Shown one piece after another: positions 44,604 through 57,485 of a stretch of 64,000 bases of DNA. Positions within the stretch are counted from its first letter, which is position 1; every line of letters starts with the position of its first letter. Origin of the DNA: Stictocephala bisonia (Eukaryota; Arthropoda; Insecta; Hemiptera; Membracidae). Where the stretch lies: assembly GCA_035578905.1 (NCBI GenBank), contig JAQJVL010002648.1, positions 1 to 64,000 on the forward strand. Reading direction: 5' to 3'. Below the pieces are notes generated by a model. That model saw only the letters and a program-made list of their open reading frames with translations. It was not told the DNA's origin and searched no databases. The translations under genes were made by a program, and so were the position numbers.

Positions 44604-45874
44604 CGTAAAATTTACTTTTGGTTAGAAAGTTTTAAAATATTGCATAGATAAAAAATAAAATAAATGTTTTCTCTAAAAGTCCTAACAATGTTGAACAACT
44701 GAACATTTTTTAAAGTTCACTCTGGCGTCGTATAGTTAATTATTGTTTATCTAATATATTGAAGAATACATAATGGTCATAGCTTGGTTTCTAATGTTAT
44801 CATAATGTGACACACGACAAACTATAATTAGGGATACCATTTTAGGTATTAAGTCTGTAATTAGAAACACACGACGTTAAGGAGAGATTGATTATTTGGT
44901 GTTTACTAACATTCTTAACATGTTATGTTCTTAAAATTGCTACGATTTTCTTAATACAGTATACGGGTACCGTATATAATCCAAAAACTATGTAGGTACT
45001 CAATCATCATGAAATCTCTGGAACAAAAAACAGATTTTGATTAAATTTGGAGGGGAATTAGCTTTTGTATTACAAAAACTCACTTAGAAATAATTTGTTC
45101 GAAATACCATCCTAAGGGGTAGAAACCACCTCTCAACTTTTGTTTTGATTCTATAAGAGTGACATTGGCAATGATTGAATTAAACAATCTGTTTCAAACC
45201 GCTGAAAAAAAACATGAACATAACATTAAGCTTGGGTAGTTTGGTTTTCATCGTAAAACTTTTAAGCTAACTCTGATTGTTTTTTTAAACAATGACCTGT
45301 TGGGTTTTGTATACAGTAAAACTCTTTATTCAGGAGAAGGGAATCAAGATAAGCTTTTATATTGATGTGATGGTTTATATAGAATCACTGAGAAGGCTGA
45401 GCAAGCGTAGATGACCACCCTGTAGAGGAAAAAAGAACACTATTACTATGCGAAATTAATTTTCGCAAACCGGACTTTGAAAGATCTATCTTTTACAGAG
45501 TAGCGGTCTATGAATTTCAAAGTGACTAATTTTAATAATATATGTTTTCCATAGATAATATATTTTTTGAGTTATTGTGTTACATAAAGTGTAATTTTTT
45601 ATCAGAATAATTTACTTAAAATCGTTAAATAATGGAGAAATAAAATTGTTAAAATTAGTTACTTTCAAATTCAAAAGACCGAACTTTGTTGTTGCAACTT
45701 TCCAAACAATAACTCAGGGCTTTGATACATAGAATAGATTTGTGATTTAGTTCCTTCCAACCTAAGTAGTTTTTTGGCACCAAAAAATTATTTCATCTCT
45801 AATTATTGAAACAACAATTTTCATCGAGACTATTGGACACAAGTGTACGTTGGACAAAGTGTAGTGGTATTCTA
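44604..45874. other. AT-rich stretch, nothing recognised
   Basis: No ORF, exon or repeat signature seen between the 40-bp minisatellite and the dispersed repeat copy 3. Confidence 0.4.
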
Positions 45875-46205
45875 GACGATTGTTCTATGCTCAGTCATCT
45901 TCATACCGACACGGCGTCCACTCAATGGTTGATATCGACGAGGTCACTACTAGAAAAGTCTGGAGTGTCAATATTGGGTGGCAGTCAGGCCTGGATGTTG
46001 TGTAGGGAGGATACGTGAGTATAAAGCTTATCACATAGCTGAAAATAAAACCCATCCTACGTGGTTCGAATTCCACGTTAAGCTGTGGGTCTCTTAGTTG
46101 CCTTGGTTTTTGGACTATTAATGGATGGTCCTTTCTGAGGAACAGTCGAACTCTTTCGCCCCTTACATTCGCCCGTATCTCTACGATTGACATCTTAGAA
46201 ATGAA
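45875..46205 (+). repeat. Dispersed repeat family (three copies), copy 3
   Basis: Parallel to 29570-29995: 'ttctatgctcagtcatc', 'aagtctggagtgtc', 'catagctgaaaat', then a tRNA B-box-like GGTTCGAATTCC at about 46063-46074, 'ggtctcttagttgccttgg' and 'cccgtatctctacgat'. The B-box-like string is kept here and decayed in copy 2, which suggests a tRNA-derived origin. Confidence 0.65.
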
Positions 46206-49200
46206 TAATGAAACACGTATTATTTAACAAAGTGTAATGTTTTGTTTTTCTGTTTTGTTTTAAATTCTAATAGGGTGGCTTCCAATATATTGGCCGATTA
46301 TGATATTACAGGCTGTGTTAAAAAACCTACAGAAACTTTTACTAAAAAAAGTTTATGCTGCTAAAAGAGCAATAAAAAACTAATTACATCGAAGTTTCTT
46401 AGTTTGCATATTTTCAACCACCTCCATCCTATATATGTGTATTTAATATATGTCATTGATTTTAATATTGATTGTGGTATCAATCTAAACCCCTTGCTAT
46501 TAAAAATGAAAAAAGTATTGTCATTTATAGCATTTACAGTTTTTTTAAACACCACTTGGCAACAATTTAAACGCCCCTCCCAGATAAAAAATTTGATATT
46601 ATTTCATGCATTAGTTCATTCATATAATTCATGAGTTAGTCAAGCTTTAATTTGGTATTCATTTCAAATTCGTATTTCCATTTCTTTTTTCTAATCTTTT
46701 CCTAACGGGATACGCCCATGGTTACAGAAGGAAGGACTAAACCATATGGTTACAGGCGGATGTTTAAATAATACAAAAAATGCAATGTAATGTCAGGTGG
46801 ATGTAATGTCAGGCCTTTCTTCCTTTATTGAATGTTGCCTGTGTACTCGTAGTATCTACTCATTATTCAGACTGTGTTTAACTATATTGCTTTTATAGGC
46901 TATTTAATTCGAATCAAAGTACAATAGACAAAATACAATAGGCAACAAACAAATGTGGGCACCACACAAGTAACAAAGGTCGCCTAACCCTAACTACCCT
47001 CTGTTTCACCGACAACCAGTACGTTGGTAATTGCAGATTGTACAATAAGGCATTGTTTGTATTTAGCGATTGTTAGACATGTTTGGCCAGTCATTCCAAA
47101 GCTATTAGGCGAAGTTGTGTACTGCGTGGTCTGTGGATGTATATTTATCATTAACACTCAATTGTATCTTTAAAACAAAAGTTATAGTCCATTGTACAAA
47201 TCTCTATAAATCATTTAATCTACGTTACGTGGTTACGTAAATCACTTATTACGTGGTTCATGCTTTTTACATTAATCAAATCGCAGTATTTATTATTTCG
47301 AAAATCACATTTTTGCAAGTAAGTTCCAAAAATCGATGTATATTAGAATAAATTATATACATTGATGGTCCCAAAGGTCGCATAGATGCGCGCGGAAATC
47401 CACTTTACCCAAATCTGAGCTTCAGATTTTTATAAAGTGAACTTCGAACAATGCAACTAAAATATTAATAATCATCAATGTACAAATTGATTTAAGAAAA
47501 GAAAAATTAATTTTTGCAAACTATATCACTATAGTGAGTTGAAATATGTGCAATCATGTCCGTTATCGTCGTCGCAGAAATCGTGTACCCGAGGTTGCAG
47601 GTTGTTTACTAAGAGGTTCAAGAAGAATCCAATCACACCATTGCCTTCCTCGTTTAAAGACACATGCATTTAACGTAAACTTTAATATAAGTACCAATAA
47701 TTTTTATCATAGTTGGGTTAAAAAAGTACCGCAATTTTAAATAGTTTTTACTCTGCATCAACTTTACATTTTTATTACTCAAGTACCCGTTAATATATCG
47801 CATTTACATTTTGATATGTGTTTGACAAAAATGTTTTCTTTAAGTTTTATAACTTCCATAATTTAACTTTATAACAAATCGAGCTCTTATCAGTTTTCTG
47901 AAACCACAGTTTCTGGGCTTCTAGAGGTCATAAAATGAATTACTTGATTACGTTATATAACATGTATAGTGTTATACATTACTTTTATATGCGTCAGAAA
48001 ATGCAGTGATTTTATATTGATTTAAATTACTTGAATCACTTTAGTTAATTAATTTAATTTAATTGAAAATTACTGGAATTTGAAGAAATTCTATTGAAAA
48101 AATTTTAATTCTTTTTGAAGAAAAGAAAACGAAAATTCATCGTGTTTTTCATACAGAATGTAATAATACTGTGTGAAATTGAACAATGAATCGGAAACTA
48201 TGCAAGTATTTGACACCCGAGAATTCCTTAAATTCCTGTGGATGGGTGGGAGCCACAACCAATTAATATTGCCAGACAACACTTGTGTCGTCTATTAATC
48301 AAGGACTAATGTTTTCCGTGACGTAACTGTTCCCAGCGATAACAATATCTCTTAAAACTTGCGACGGAAACTAATAACATACTTTGTGGACATTTTACCA
48401 GCAAAGTGATGGTAAAGTTTTCGTGTGTCTGGCTGATAACATTTTTGGTTGATTTCAAAGCAATTAATTTTGTACATACTTTAATCTTTAATTTATATAC
48501 CTACTTAAAGCCTTTTTCTTTTAACATACATGTATAATATTGCATTGATTTCAAAACAATGGAACCACCAATGTTATGTAACGTTTATATTTTTTATAGC
48601 TGGAAGTGGATTTATTGTTTGAATTAAAATCTAAACTATAAATTATGCTGGTACAGTAATTCTTATAAAGGATCTTATACCTTTAAAAATACTGTTCAAA
48701 AATATCTGTTATGTTAGTTACTTATCAATTTGTTGTGATATAATATCACTAGCATTTCATATATTTTTTTTTTTTTAAATTGAACAAAGGTGTGGCTTTT
48801 GGTAATTTCGTGACGTTACAGTCGTGTTTAATGGACAAACATACGTCACAATAATGTAATTGTAATTTGATTAGGGCCAAATATGAAGTAGTACAAAATG
48901 ACATACTTCTCGATCCTCACTGAAACATTAACTATCTATATATTGTTGTTTATTTGAAAAAAAAAAACAGTTCAAATAATAGATTCGGTTAATTTTTGCC
49001 AAACTTACAGAAAAAATTAACCGGTTGCAAAAATGACGATGTTGCATATTATCTTTAATTTAGGAAAATACTAACTGTTGCTTAAATCTTTTACTCGTAA
49101 TTTTTATAACCGATTTCCTCACTAATCCAAGACATTTTTTTTCTCACTAAGTTAATTTTTAAGCTGAGATCTTTATGTAACGTGGCAAAAAAATAATAAT

Positions 49201-49464
49201 AAAATACTGCAAAGAAACAATTAATTGTGTTAGTAGTTAGTTAAAGTAGTATCTTAGAGGATATTCTGAGAGACTCATAATGTGCCTTGATTTACGATTT
49301 TGTATATATACTTATTCCCTAAACTAAATAAAGATATTTGGAAGCTGTAATAAAATGAGTTTCCATTGTGACTAAAGTGAGATGGAAGTTTGTGTCGTGA
49401 CATGTCCCGTCAGACGTGTGAAACGTCCAGATGCTCTTGCTACCAATAACATCGTCCCTAAACA
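46206..49464. other. AT-rich stretch, nothing firm
   Basis: No recognisable gene. A 64-codon ORF at 47546-47740 with an Arg-rich start (MCNHVRYRRRRNR) and another at 48091-48282 (minus) have no features that support coding. A short direct repeat (gtaatgtcaggtggat/gtaatgtcaggcct) lies near 46788-46815. Confidence 0.4.
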
Positions 49465-49629
49465 TCACTTCATGATACAGCCAAAACCGATACTATTCGC
49501 CAACATTTCCCCTTGAATAACAAAACAAATACCAAACCTTTGATGAATATCAACAACATCAGTTCGTGCCAAAAGCAACACAAGCAAGCACAGGCCACAG
49601 CAAAATGATTTTGTGATCGTATGAGTCAT
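49465..49629 (-). CDS. Small ORF with signal-peptide-like start (54 aa), tentative
   Basis: ATG at 49629-49627, stop at 49467-49465. The first 22 residues are a textbook secretory signal in layout: a polar start with Lys (MTHTITKSF), a hydrophobic core (CCGLCLLVLLLA), then RTDVVDIHQR. The rest is short (FGICFVIQGEMLANSIGFGC). The AG|GT at codon 31 (CAAAG|GTTTGG) could be a weak splice donor, in which case this would be the first exon of a secreted protein rather than a whole gene. The surrounding DNA is slightly richer in GC than its neighbours. No family is recognised; chance ORFs of this length are common. Confidence 0.25.
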   Translation of the reverse strand: MTHTITKSFCCGLCLLVLLLARTDVVDIHQRFGICFVIQGEMLANSIGFGCIMK

Positions 49630-51615
49630 TAAGATTTGTGGAGATATAGTTTTTTATTTTTAGTTAAGTTTCAGAAATCTGCCTGATACATTTAAAGGGG
49701 CTTACTAAAGGCTGCATTACTTTCATGTATCTGTTATTGATTATTTGTACATTTTCAATATATCAATACATGACTATATTTTAGAGTATTCTTTATGCAG
49801 TGTGCATACAAAGAGTAATTTTGAAATTAAGAAAACAGGTGTAACACCAGTAAAAATATCAGATTATTATGTATAAATACGCATATACAATATTTGAGTG
49901 TTCTGTATGTAATATTGTATTAATTAATCAGTCTACTTAAATCACTATCACTAATGCAGTATCACCTGTTCTTAAATCACCTGGATTAAAAATGAAAAAA
50001 AACTTTTATTTCCAGGTTTTGTAATTTGTTATACTTATAAAAGAAGTTTAGAACTATTTCATTGCATTATTTATTTCTGGCAAGTATATTTAACTCGTGC
50101 ATCTGTTAACTTTTTAATATCATATTTATCACATTATTTTTCTTGGAGGTATAAACAAATCCTGAGCTATTGCGAGGAAGTTCTGAATGTTGATGGTGTG
50201 TGTTGTATATTAGACTATGACTTATTTTAAGTAAAGTGGACTTGTTAGTTTTTCCACCAATATGAAGTAGATGTGTTACCCTCCAGGATTCTAGTGTCTC
50301 ATTTTCTTTTTGTTTCCATAGTTTTAAATCACATCTATAGACTTCTCAAAAGTAATAGTTTTCTAATGAAACTATTCCTAATTAAATAGTAATTCCTATA
50401 AGTCATGTAACCCATACATGATTACTATGGTGTAATTATAACAAAATGTTCAAGATTGTTATAAACATTATTAGTTTCCCAATTCAGCGTTACTATAGGT
50501 AATATATTTGGGTTATACAGTTTTGAATGGGAAATCCCATTACATTATAACTTATTTAATTACAGAACAGTTTTTCATATCAACTTTAAAACGTAAATTA
50601 CTATAAGAAATCATAATATACTTTATATTCTTTGCTCCCTTCCTAATTGTTTTTAGTCCAGGAGTTCAAGGTAAAAGTGGTATGAAACATCTGAAATCTA
50701 TGAATAAGCATAGATTTGCATGAAACTTTGACATTTACTTATAGATTTGGTAAATTTACTCTCCACTTCAAAATCTACCCTATACCAATATGTGCTTATT
50801 ATTTTTCAGAGGTGAAAACTACCCTTTATGGTAAAGCTTGAAAAATTGTAAATAAAGCGTATACAAGATATAAATAAAGTTCAAATGAGTTTGATAAAGT
50901 TTGTTCGATGTTCTGTAACATTATTGATAATTTTACTTAATATCTTAACCCATATTAACCACCCCTTAAGTATTATGACTACATGGAAAAAATATATTAA
51001 CTTATTTACATCTTCAATTATTTTACATTTCAATGCAATGCCATTCATTTTCATTATATTTTCAAGCATAAAGAAATATTTAATGCTACGTTCCAACTTC
51101 AAAAAGTTACCCATTCAACATCGCAACTCCTAAACCTCCGTCTTTTATGAAGAAGCATCGATTTGCATGACATTAAGCTCATAACAGAATCTACTTTGAG
51201 ATTCACCCTTTGCCGATAGATGTCTATCATTTGTTGGGGATGACAACTACTCCTTAACTGTCAAAATTGAGAGAATTGCATTTTATAGCCTAGCACAGAA
51301 TCAAATCAGATCCATTAACGTTGAGTGTAATATGGGTAAGTTTTCTACAACATTATTTGTGATTTTCAGTAATTTTTCAATCCTCAAACTACCCCTATTA
51401 CGACTAAAATAAAAAGAAAAATTGCTTGGAATAGTTAAATATCACTATATACTTAATTTTAATAATCTATTATAATGTAATGAATTTGTTACTATTACTT
51501 TTTGATCCTTAAACATTGAAAGAATGAAAACATTATGATATAGAATTATTCTCATTTAATTTTCTGCCTATACAGATAAAACAAAAATGAAAATGTTCAT
51601 TAAAAAAGCTATATT
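49630..51615. other. AT-rich stretch, nothing recognised
   Basis: No supported feature. Two overlapping ORFs near 50881-51133 on opposite strands are low-complexity. Confidence 0.4.
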
Positions 51616-51624
51616 TTGTATAGC

Positions 51625-52296
51625 TCGACCCCCTCTCCCTCGGAGGCTCAGAGGGATCTGAAGAGACAAAGGAAGGCCGAGGGAGGTTCCCAGGGAACCT
51701 CTTCTCAGACCTTCCTGGAAGCTCTCAAGTCCATCAAGGTGGCGGTTGTGCCACCTAATTATCCGGAGAGCAAGCTCACTGAAGAGCAAGGCAACCTCAT
51801 CCAGACTGCTCTGGTTGAGTCGATATGCCTGCTGGACAGTGGTGAGCTCCCCTTGTTCACCAACTCCTACATGGAGAGAGGTGCTCTTATTGTCTCCGTC
51901 GAAAACGAGGAGACAAAAACATGGATCACGGCAACTGTTCCCTCTCTCAAACTGTGGGAGGGGGCTCAGTTCAGGATCGGTGACCGAAAGGACATCCTAC
52001 GGGCTACCAAGGTGCTTTTTAAGACGCCTAAGCAGCTCGGAAAGATGGACGAGTCCAGAATTCTGAAGCTTGTTGATGATCAAAACAAGGAACTGAATGT
52101 GGGAGAATGGACCATCATCAGTCGAAATGCCGATCCGGAAGGAGCAAAGACCTTCGTCTGCCTGGTGGATGACCACGTTCTCTCAGCCATTAAGGCCAGG
52201 AGCTATAAGTTGAGGTTGGGGCTCTGGCAGGTCTCGGTGGTCGTTTTGGCTAGGGACAATGCCAAGGGTGATTCAAGCCAACCTGCACCACAGTAG
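51625..52296 (+). pseudogene. LINE ORF1 protein lacking its N-terminus
   Basis: About 223 codons open from the insertion point to TAG at 52294-52296. There is no in-frame ATG at the 5' end because the element is truncated there. The start is Ser/Pro/Glu-rich, then come an alpha/beta domain (FLEALKSIKVAVVPPNYPES), ITATVPSLKLWEGAQFRIGD, and VDDHVLSAIKARSYKLRLGL. The W-x-GA, N-x-GEW and VDDxxL pattern resembles DUF4780-type ORF1 proteins of arthropod LINEs; that assignment is from memory. It overlaps the ORF2 start by 38 bp, as in elements translated by reinitiation. Confidence 0.75.
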
Positions 52297-55200
52297 GGCT
52301 GCTTCGGCAGCCCTCTGTCAGTCTATGACTGCACACAACATCGACCTGGCCTTGATTCAAGAACCTTGGTTACACAAGGGCAGAATTGCAGGACTGGCCG
52401 ATGCAAAAGGTAAGATAATTTCTTATTGTTCCACCAATAATGCTAGGACTTGTATCTTGGTACGCAATGGTATGGAAGTATTTCCTCTGTTTGATTTCTG
52501 TTCCAGGGACATCACGACAGTGAGAATTACACTGAGCACTGAGGAAGGGCATAGGGAGTTCATCGTCAGCTCTGTGTACCTTCCCTATGATGCTCAGGAT
52601 CCACCTCCTTCCAGGGAACTTGAAGCCCTGGTGGAGAAACAATTCATTGGTGGGCGGCACCTTCTGGTCAGCTGCGATGCCAATGCACATCATGAAGCAT
52701 GGGGATCATCTGACTCCAACAGGAGGGGTGAGTACCTATTAAACTTCATAGTTAATTACGATATTTTTATTCTAAATCGGGGCAACGAACCCACATTTAG
52801 GAACAGTATCAGAGCAGAAGTCATAGACCTGACCCTTTGCAATGCGGTCACTCTAGGCCTCATTGACAACTGGCGGGTCTCTGACGAACCTTCTCTCTCT
52901 GATCATCTGTACATTTGTTTTGATATCAAGGCTAAAATGTCAGCCCTTTCCTCTCCTCACCGTAATCCAAGGCGGACGGACTGGGAGTCCTATGCTACGG
53001 AACTCTCGGCAATTGCGGGACTGGGTCCCGGGGGGGGGGGGGGGTAGAGTACGTATAAGGTCTGTCGTGGAATTAGAGCAGGCGGCATCCTGTTTACAGG
53101 ACGCGATCCTCGAAAGTTACCACGACAACTGTCCAATTTCAAACACACCGCCTAGACCAAAAATCGGGTGGTGGTCAAAATCCCTGGAAGCTAAGAAAAG
53201 GCGCGTTAGGATGCTTTTTAACCGCTCTAAGGTGGCCAACTGTCGGGAAGAGTATCGCCTAGCTCTTAACGACTACAATTCATCCATTCGTGATGCCAAG
53301 AAGGCTTCATGGCAAACCTTTTGTAGGGGCATTGACTCCATCAAAGAGGCAGCCAGAATCCAGAAAATCTTGGCTAGCGAACCTATCAACCCCATGGGCA
53401 GTCTAAGAACCAGCTCAGGGGAACTGACAACTCTACCTGGCGAAACGCTCAAGCTCCTTCTGGAGTGTCACTTCCCAGGGAATCTCGTTGACGATGCTCT
53501 GGAAGTCTCTGGCCCTCGAGAGATTAGCCCTATACCTAGGGCAACTCGAGAGGACTGGAGGCAAGCTAGACGCATAGTCACCGTTTCCAAAGTTAAATGG
53601 GCAATCGACAAGTTCAGCCCATTTAAATCGCCAGGAGGCGACGGCATCTTCCCCGCACTGTTGCAGAAGGGCCCACCGAACCTCCACTTTATACTCTGCG
53701 AAATCTTCAGAGCGAACCTTGCCTTCGGGTATATTCCTCAGTCCTGGAGAGTCAGCAAAGTAGTTTTTATTCCTAAGCGGGGTCGTGGCGACTACACAAA
53801 CGCCAAATCCTTTAGGCCAATTAGTCTTTCCTCGTTTCTGGTGAAGACCATGGAGAGACTCGTGGAATTTTACATTCGAGAAGGGGCGCTTAAAGACTCC
53901 CCTTTACATCGAAATCAGCATGCATATCTCCCGGGGAAGTCTTGTGAGTCTGCCCTCCATTGTCTGGTCAGACACCTTGAACATTCCCTGGAGAATAAAG
54001 AAATCGCTCTAGGAGCCTTTTTGGATATTGAGGGGGCATTCAACAACACCTCATATCAGTCAATTATTCGTGCTCTGGGACAACGTGGTGTAGAGCCTAC
54101 CATTTGCAGGTGGGTCGACCACATGTTACGGGGCAGAAGAATTCAATCAACCCTTCTAAGTGAGGTGGTGGAGATTTCTGCGAGCCGGGGATGCCCGCAG
54201 GGGGGAGTTCTTTCACCCCTCCTGTGGGACCTGGTGGTGGATGATCTCCTAGTCAGCCTCACGGAAAAGGGCATTTTCATACAGGGCTATGCGGATGATC
54301 TAGTCCTACTGGTCCGTGGCAAGTACCAGGGCACTGTTACGGACATCATGAACGACAGTCTGGAAGCAGTGAACTCCTGGTGTGCAAGAGAAGGGCTTGC
54401 AATAAACCCTTCCAAGACAGTTATAGTTCCCTTCACCAGGAAAAGGGTTCAGGGCTCCTTCAGAGGCCTGGCCCTTGGGGGGGTGTCTCTGCCTGTTTCA
54501 TCGTCGGTTAAGTATCTGGGAGTAATCCTTGATCAGAAACTGACATGGAACTTGCATCTTGATAAAGTCATCCGCAGGGCTAAGTGGTCCTTTGTGACCA
54601 CTAGGCGCTGTGTGGGCTCTACATGGGGCCTGTCACCCCATGTCTGCCACTGGCTTTACACAGCGGTCATCAGACCACAAATTACTTACGGGGCTTTGAT
54701 CTGGTGGCCTAAGGTCAACCAGGTAACAGTCCGGGGTAGGCTTTCTAGCCTACAAAGACTTGCCTGCATGTGCATGACAGGGGCCTTTAGGTCGACCCCT
54801 TCTATTGCACTGGAGGTTCTTCTCAACCTGCCGCCCCTTGATCTCTTCATTATTGGGGAGGCTCGGGCGGCGGCTTATAGGCTCCAGCTAACTGGCCACT
54901 GGAGGGGGTCCCGCACAGGTCACTCCTCAGTGACCAATCTAGTTAACGACGAGATACTCTCAATGAAGTCTGACTTTGTTGGGACTAAGCTCCTTTTCGC
55001 TAGACCATATACTGTGGACCTTAGGTCGAGGGAGTACTGGGACGGTGTTGGTAGCCCGGTTTCTTCTCACAACCGAGTTGTGTATTTCACAGACGGGTCT
55101 AGAATGGGCAACAGAGCTGGATTTGGCGTCTATACTGGCAACCCTAGGACCAACGCTAGCGTGAGCCTGGGAGCGTATGGCACCGTCTTCCAAGCTGAAG

Positions 55201-55913
55201 TCACCGCAATCCTTCATTGTGCCGCCCTGGCGGTCGAGAGAGGGGTTTGTGGGAAACATATTCGCATCCTCTTTGACAGTCAGGCGGCCTTAGGGGCTCT
55301 GGACTCCTGGAAGGTCTCGTCTGGTCTAGTCTGGGAATGCGTGGAGACCCTCAGTATCCTGGGATCAAGAAACCAGGTCTCGCTGGAATGGATCCCAGGA
55401 CATAGGGGACTAGAAGGCAACGAGCAGGCTGATGCCTTGGCTAGGGAGGGGGCTCTCAAGCCCTTCACTGGTCCTGAGCCGGCCTGCGGTGTTTCGATTG
55501 CAGCTGCCAAAGCAGCAATTAAAAACTGGGTCAGCGCCAGACATCTGGAAAGATGGCGGCGGTTCCCAGGGCAAAGACTCGGCAAGGTTCTTGTCAAGAA
55601 GCCCTCCCAGAAGTTGACAAAGTCACTTTATGGTTTAAACAAATCGCACGTTAGGCTGGTGGTGGGACTCATCACCGGCAACGGCAAATTCCGGAGGCAT
55701 TTAAGAACAGTGGGACTCTTTGCGGAGGATCCCATCTGTCGCCTCTGTGGGGAGGACGATGAGTCGGCGGAACACATTGTCCTGGAGTGTGAGGCTCTTG
55801 GTGCCAGAAGAAGAGCACTTTTTGAAGGCTCACCTCTGGGACAGTTGGAAATTACCAATCTAGTGAAGAAGCTCCTTGACTTGGTCAAGGGCAGCCAGCT
55901 TTACGACGATTAG
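52259..55913 (+). pseudogene. LINE ORF2: endonuclease-RT-RNase H, frameshift in a G15 run
   Basis: Starts at ATG 52259 (MPRVIQANLHHSRAASAALC). Endonuclease landmarks: LIQEPWL, VSCDANAHHEAWGS, EVIDLTLC and SDHLYICF. The frame is lost at G15 (53030-53044) and resumes in another frame to the TAG at 55911-55913. RT: FKSPGGDGIFPALL, RPISLSSFLVKTMER, FLDIEGAFNNTSY, GCPQGGVLSPLLW and GYADDLVLLV (both catalytic Asp present). RNase H: YFTDGSRMGNRAGFGVY, FQAEVTAIL, FDSQAAL and WIPGHRGLEGNEQADALA, with all four acidic residues visible. The C-terminus is CRLCGEDDESAEHIVLEC. About 1,218 codons. The only lesion seen is the homopolymer, which could also be an assembly error. Confidence 0.92.
53030..53044. 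repeat. G15 homopolymer at the ORF2 frameshift
   Basis: 15 G between CTGGGTCCC and TAGAGTACG. Good reading frames exist on both sides but not through it. Confidence 0.9.
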
Positions 55914-56298
55914 GCACCGGGATTGGCACAAAAAGCCATAGGCTTCGTTGCAAGGGTTGGCTGGACCAACTATATATCCCCTTTTAAACTAAACTAAAAC
56001 TAAACTAAACTTGTATAGCCTACCAGAAGTTTTTACATAACATTATCAGTTATCAATTATTTTAATGAACATGCAATTTTTAGAGTAATTCGAAAATCCT
56101 CTTCTCACTTTGAAGTCGAATTTATCCAAAACTAAGCAGTCTAACCCGGTTAAACTGCTGGAACGTATTGTTGGTACAAAACTTAAGTAAACTGTAACTA
56201 GGTAATGATTGGCTTCAAGTGGGGTCGTTATAACGGAGGTATTTTTGTAATTATTTCCGTAAAAAAAAAAAAAATTAAACCGACTTTATTTTTGTCGC

Positions 56299-56341
56299 AC
56301 ACGCACACGAACACGCACACGCACACACACGCGCGCGCGTG

Positions 56342-56380
<39 letters not shown>

Positions 56381-56400
56381 GTATGTATGTATAAATATAT
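56299..56400. repeat. Compound microsatellite (CA/CG/TA/TATG)
   Basis: CACG/CA repeats, then CACA, TATA and TATG runs. It leads directly into the minisatellite to its right; the open frames on both strands are artefacts. Confidence 0.93.
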
Positions 56401-56612
56401 GGCAACTGCCATAACCCACCCGCCCACCCATACAAGTAAAGTGGTGTTGACCCGCCCACCCATACAAGTACAGTGGTACTGACCCAAGAGCCCACCCACA
56501 CACGTACAGTGCTATTGACCCACCCGCCCACCCATACACGTACGGTGGTATTGACCCACCCGTCCGCCCATACACGAACAGTGTTACTATAAATATTGGC
56601 AACTGCCATATA
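56401..56612. repeat. Minisatellite, site 2, between two copies of a palindrome
   Basis: About four units of cccgcccacccatacacgta + cagtggtattga (reverse of the site-1 unit at 11802-12090). The array is flanked on both sides by TGGCAACTGCCATA (56401-56414 and 56599-56612), whose core TGGCAACTGCCA is nearly self-complementary. Confidence 0.85.
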
Positions 56613-56679
56613 TTTATAATGTACTATAATATATTCTAAATTTATTGTAATAATTTTAGAAATTAATTCTAAATTTAAT

Positions 56680-57110
56680 ATTCGAACAAGTTTTACATCA
56701 TCAGGAAGCCATCGTAGTAAATTATCTAAATTAAAAGCAAAAAATGAAAATCAATCAACAAAAAATGTTATATGCCAAATTAATTGTGAATGCAATAAAA
56801 CATATTTCGGCCAAACATCAAGACCTGTTAAAACAAGAATAAAGGAACATATATATAATTTTAAAACTGAAAATACTGAACAATCAAAATTAGTTGAACA
56901 TGCTATTGATAAAAAGCATAGTATAAAATATGAAGAGTCGTCTATTATATATAAAGAAAAATCATAGAAAAAGAGAAATAAAATTGAAAGTGCGTTCATG
57001 GCATTAAAAAAAGATGACTGTATTTCTCAGCCACCTGTTAATTTTATTAATATATTTTTTCCTGTAATTATAAATGAACTAGAAAACAACTTAAATAATT
57101 AAAAACCTTG
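56680..57110 (+). pseudogene. Penelope-like element: GIY-YIG endonuclease and 3' end
   Basis: The + strand reads VICQINCECNKTYFGQTSRP, then VKTRIKEHIYNF, SKLVEHAIDKKHSIKYEES, a stop at 56968-56970, and KIESAFMALKKDD. The order C-x-C-NKTYFGQTSRPVKTRIKEH...LVEHAIDxxH is the GIY-YIG nuclease of Penelope-like retroelements, with the GIY-YIG Tyr-x-Gly, Arg and His visible. A ctgaagatgc...gtaactggcgaa motif at about 57214-57238 resembles their 3' terminal signature. The RT is absent, so it is a 5'-truncated, dead copy. Confidence 0.8.
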
Positions 57111-57485
57111 TTTTTAAATTTTAACTACCTATCCATTAATATTATTTAATATTTAAAAATTGTATATTTTTTAACATTTTTTTTATATTTTTGTACAATT
57201 TGGTTATTATGATCTGAAGATGCCGTAACTGGCGAATATGCATTAATCAAAAATTAAAAACTGTGGAATTACTAAAAATGTTTCATTTAAATCCATCGAA
57301 ATTTCACCAAGTACCAAATAAATAAATACTCTGGTGTTAGTGAACTTATCTGCTAAGATAAGTTTTCTAATGTCCTATCTCTCCAATATACTTTTGCATT
57401 AAATATAATTTTGCTATTAGATAGATTTACATTTTTTTAAATAACTCCAATACAGTATTTGCTAATAAAAATGTTCTCTGTGTAG

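Larger units (their letters stand above)
51625..56010 (+). mobile_element. RNase H-bearing LINE, 5'-truncated, otherwise nearly intact
   Basis: Bounded by a 9-bp target duplication TTGTATAGC (51616-51624 and 56011-56019). It carries the end of ORF1, a full-length ORF2 (endonuclease, RT, RNase H, zinc motif) and a 3' tail of AAACT-type repeats (55985-56010) instead of poly-A. It is markedly GC-richer than its surroundings. Insertion removed the ORF1 start. RNase H downstream of RT places it in the I/LOA-type group rather than Jockey/CR1. A related fragment lies at 16710-17385. Confidence 0.93.

Noticed and set aside
47546..47740. Arg-rich 64-codon ORF
   Set aside because: No domain, no splice or conservation argument; such ORFs are expected by chance.
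56205..56609. Several 70-124 codon ORFs on both strands
   Set aside because: They read through CA/TG microsatellite and minisatellite sequence.
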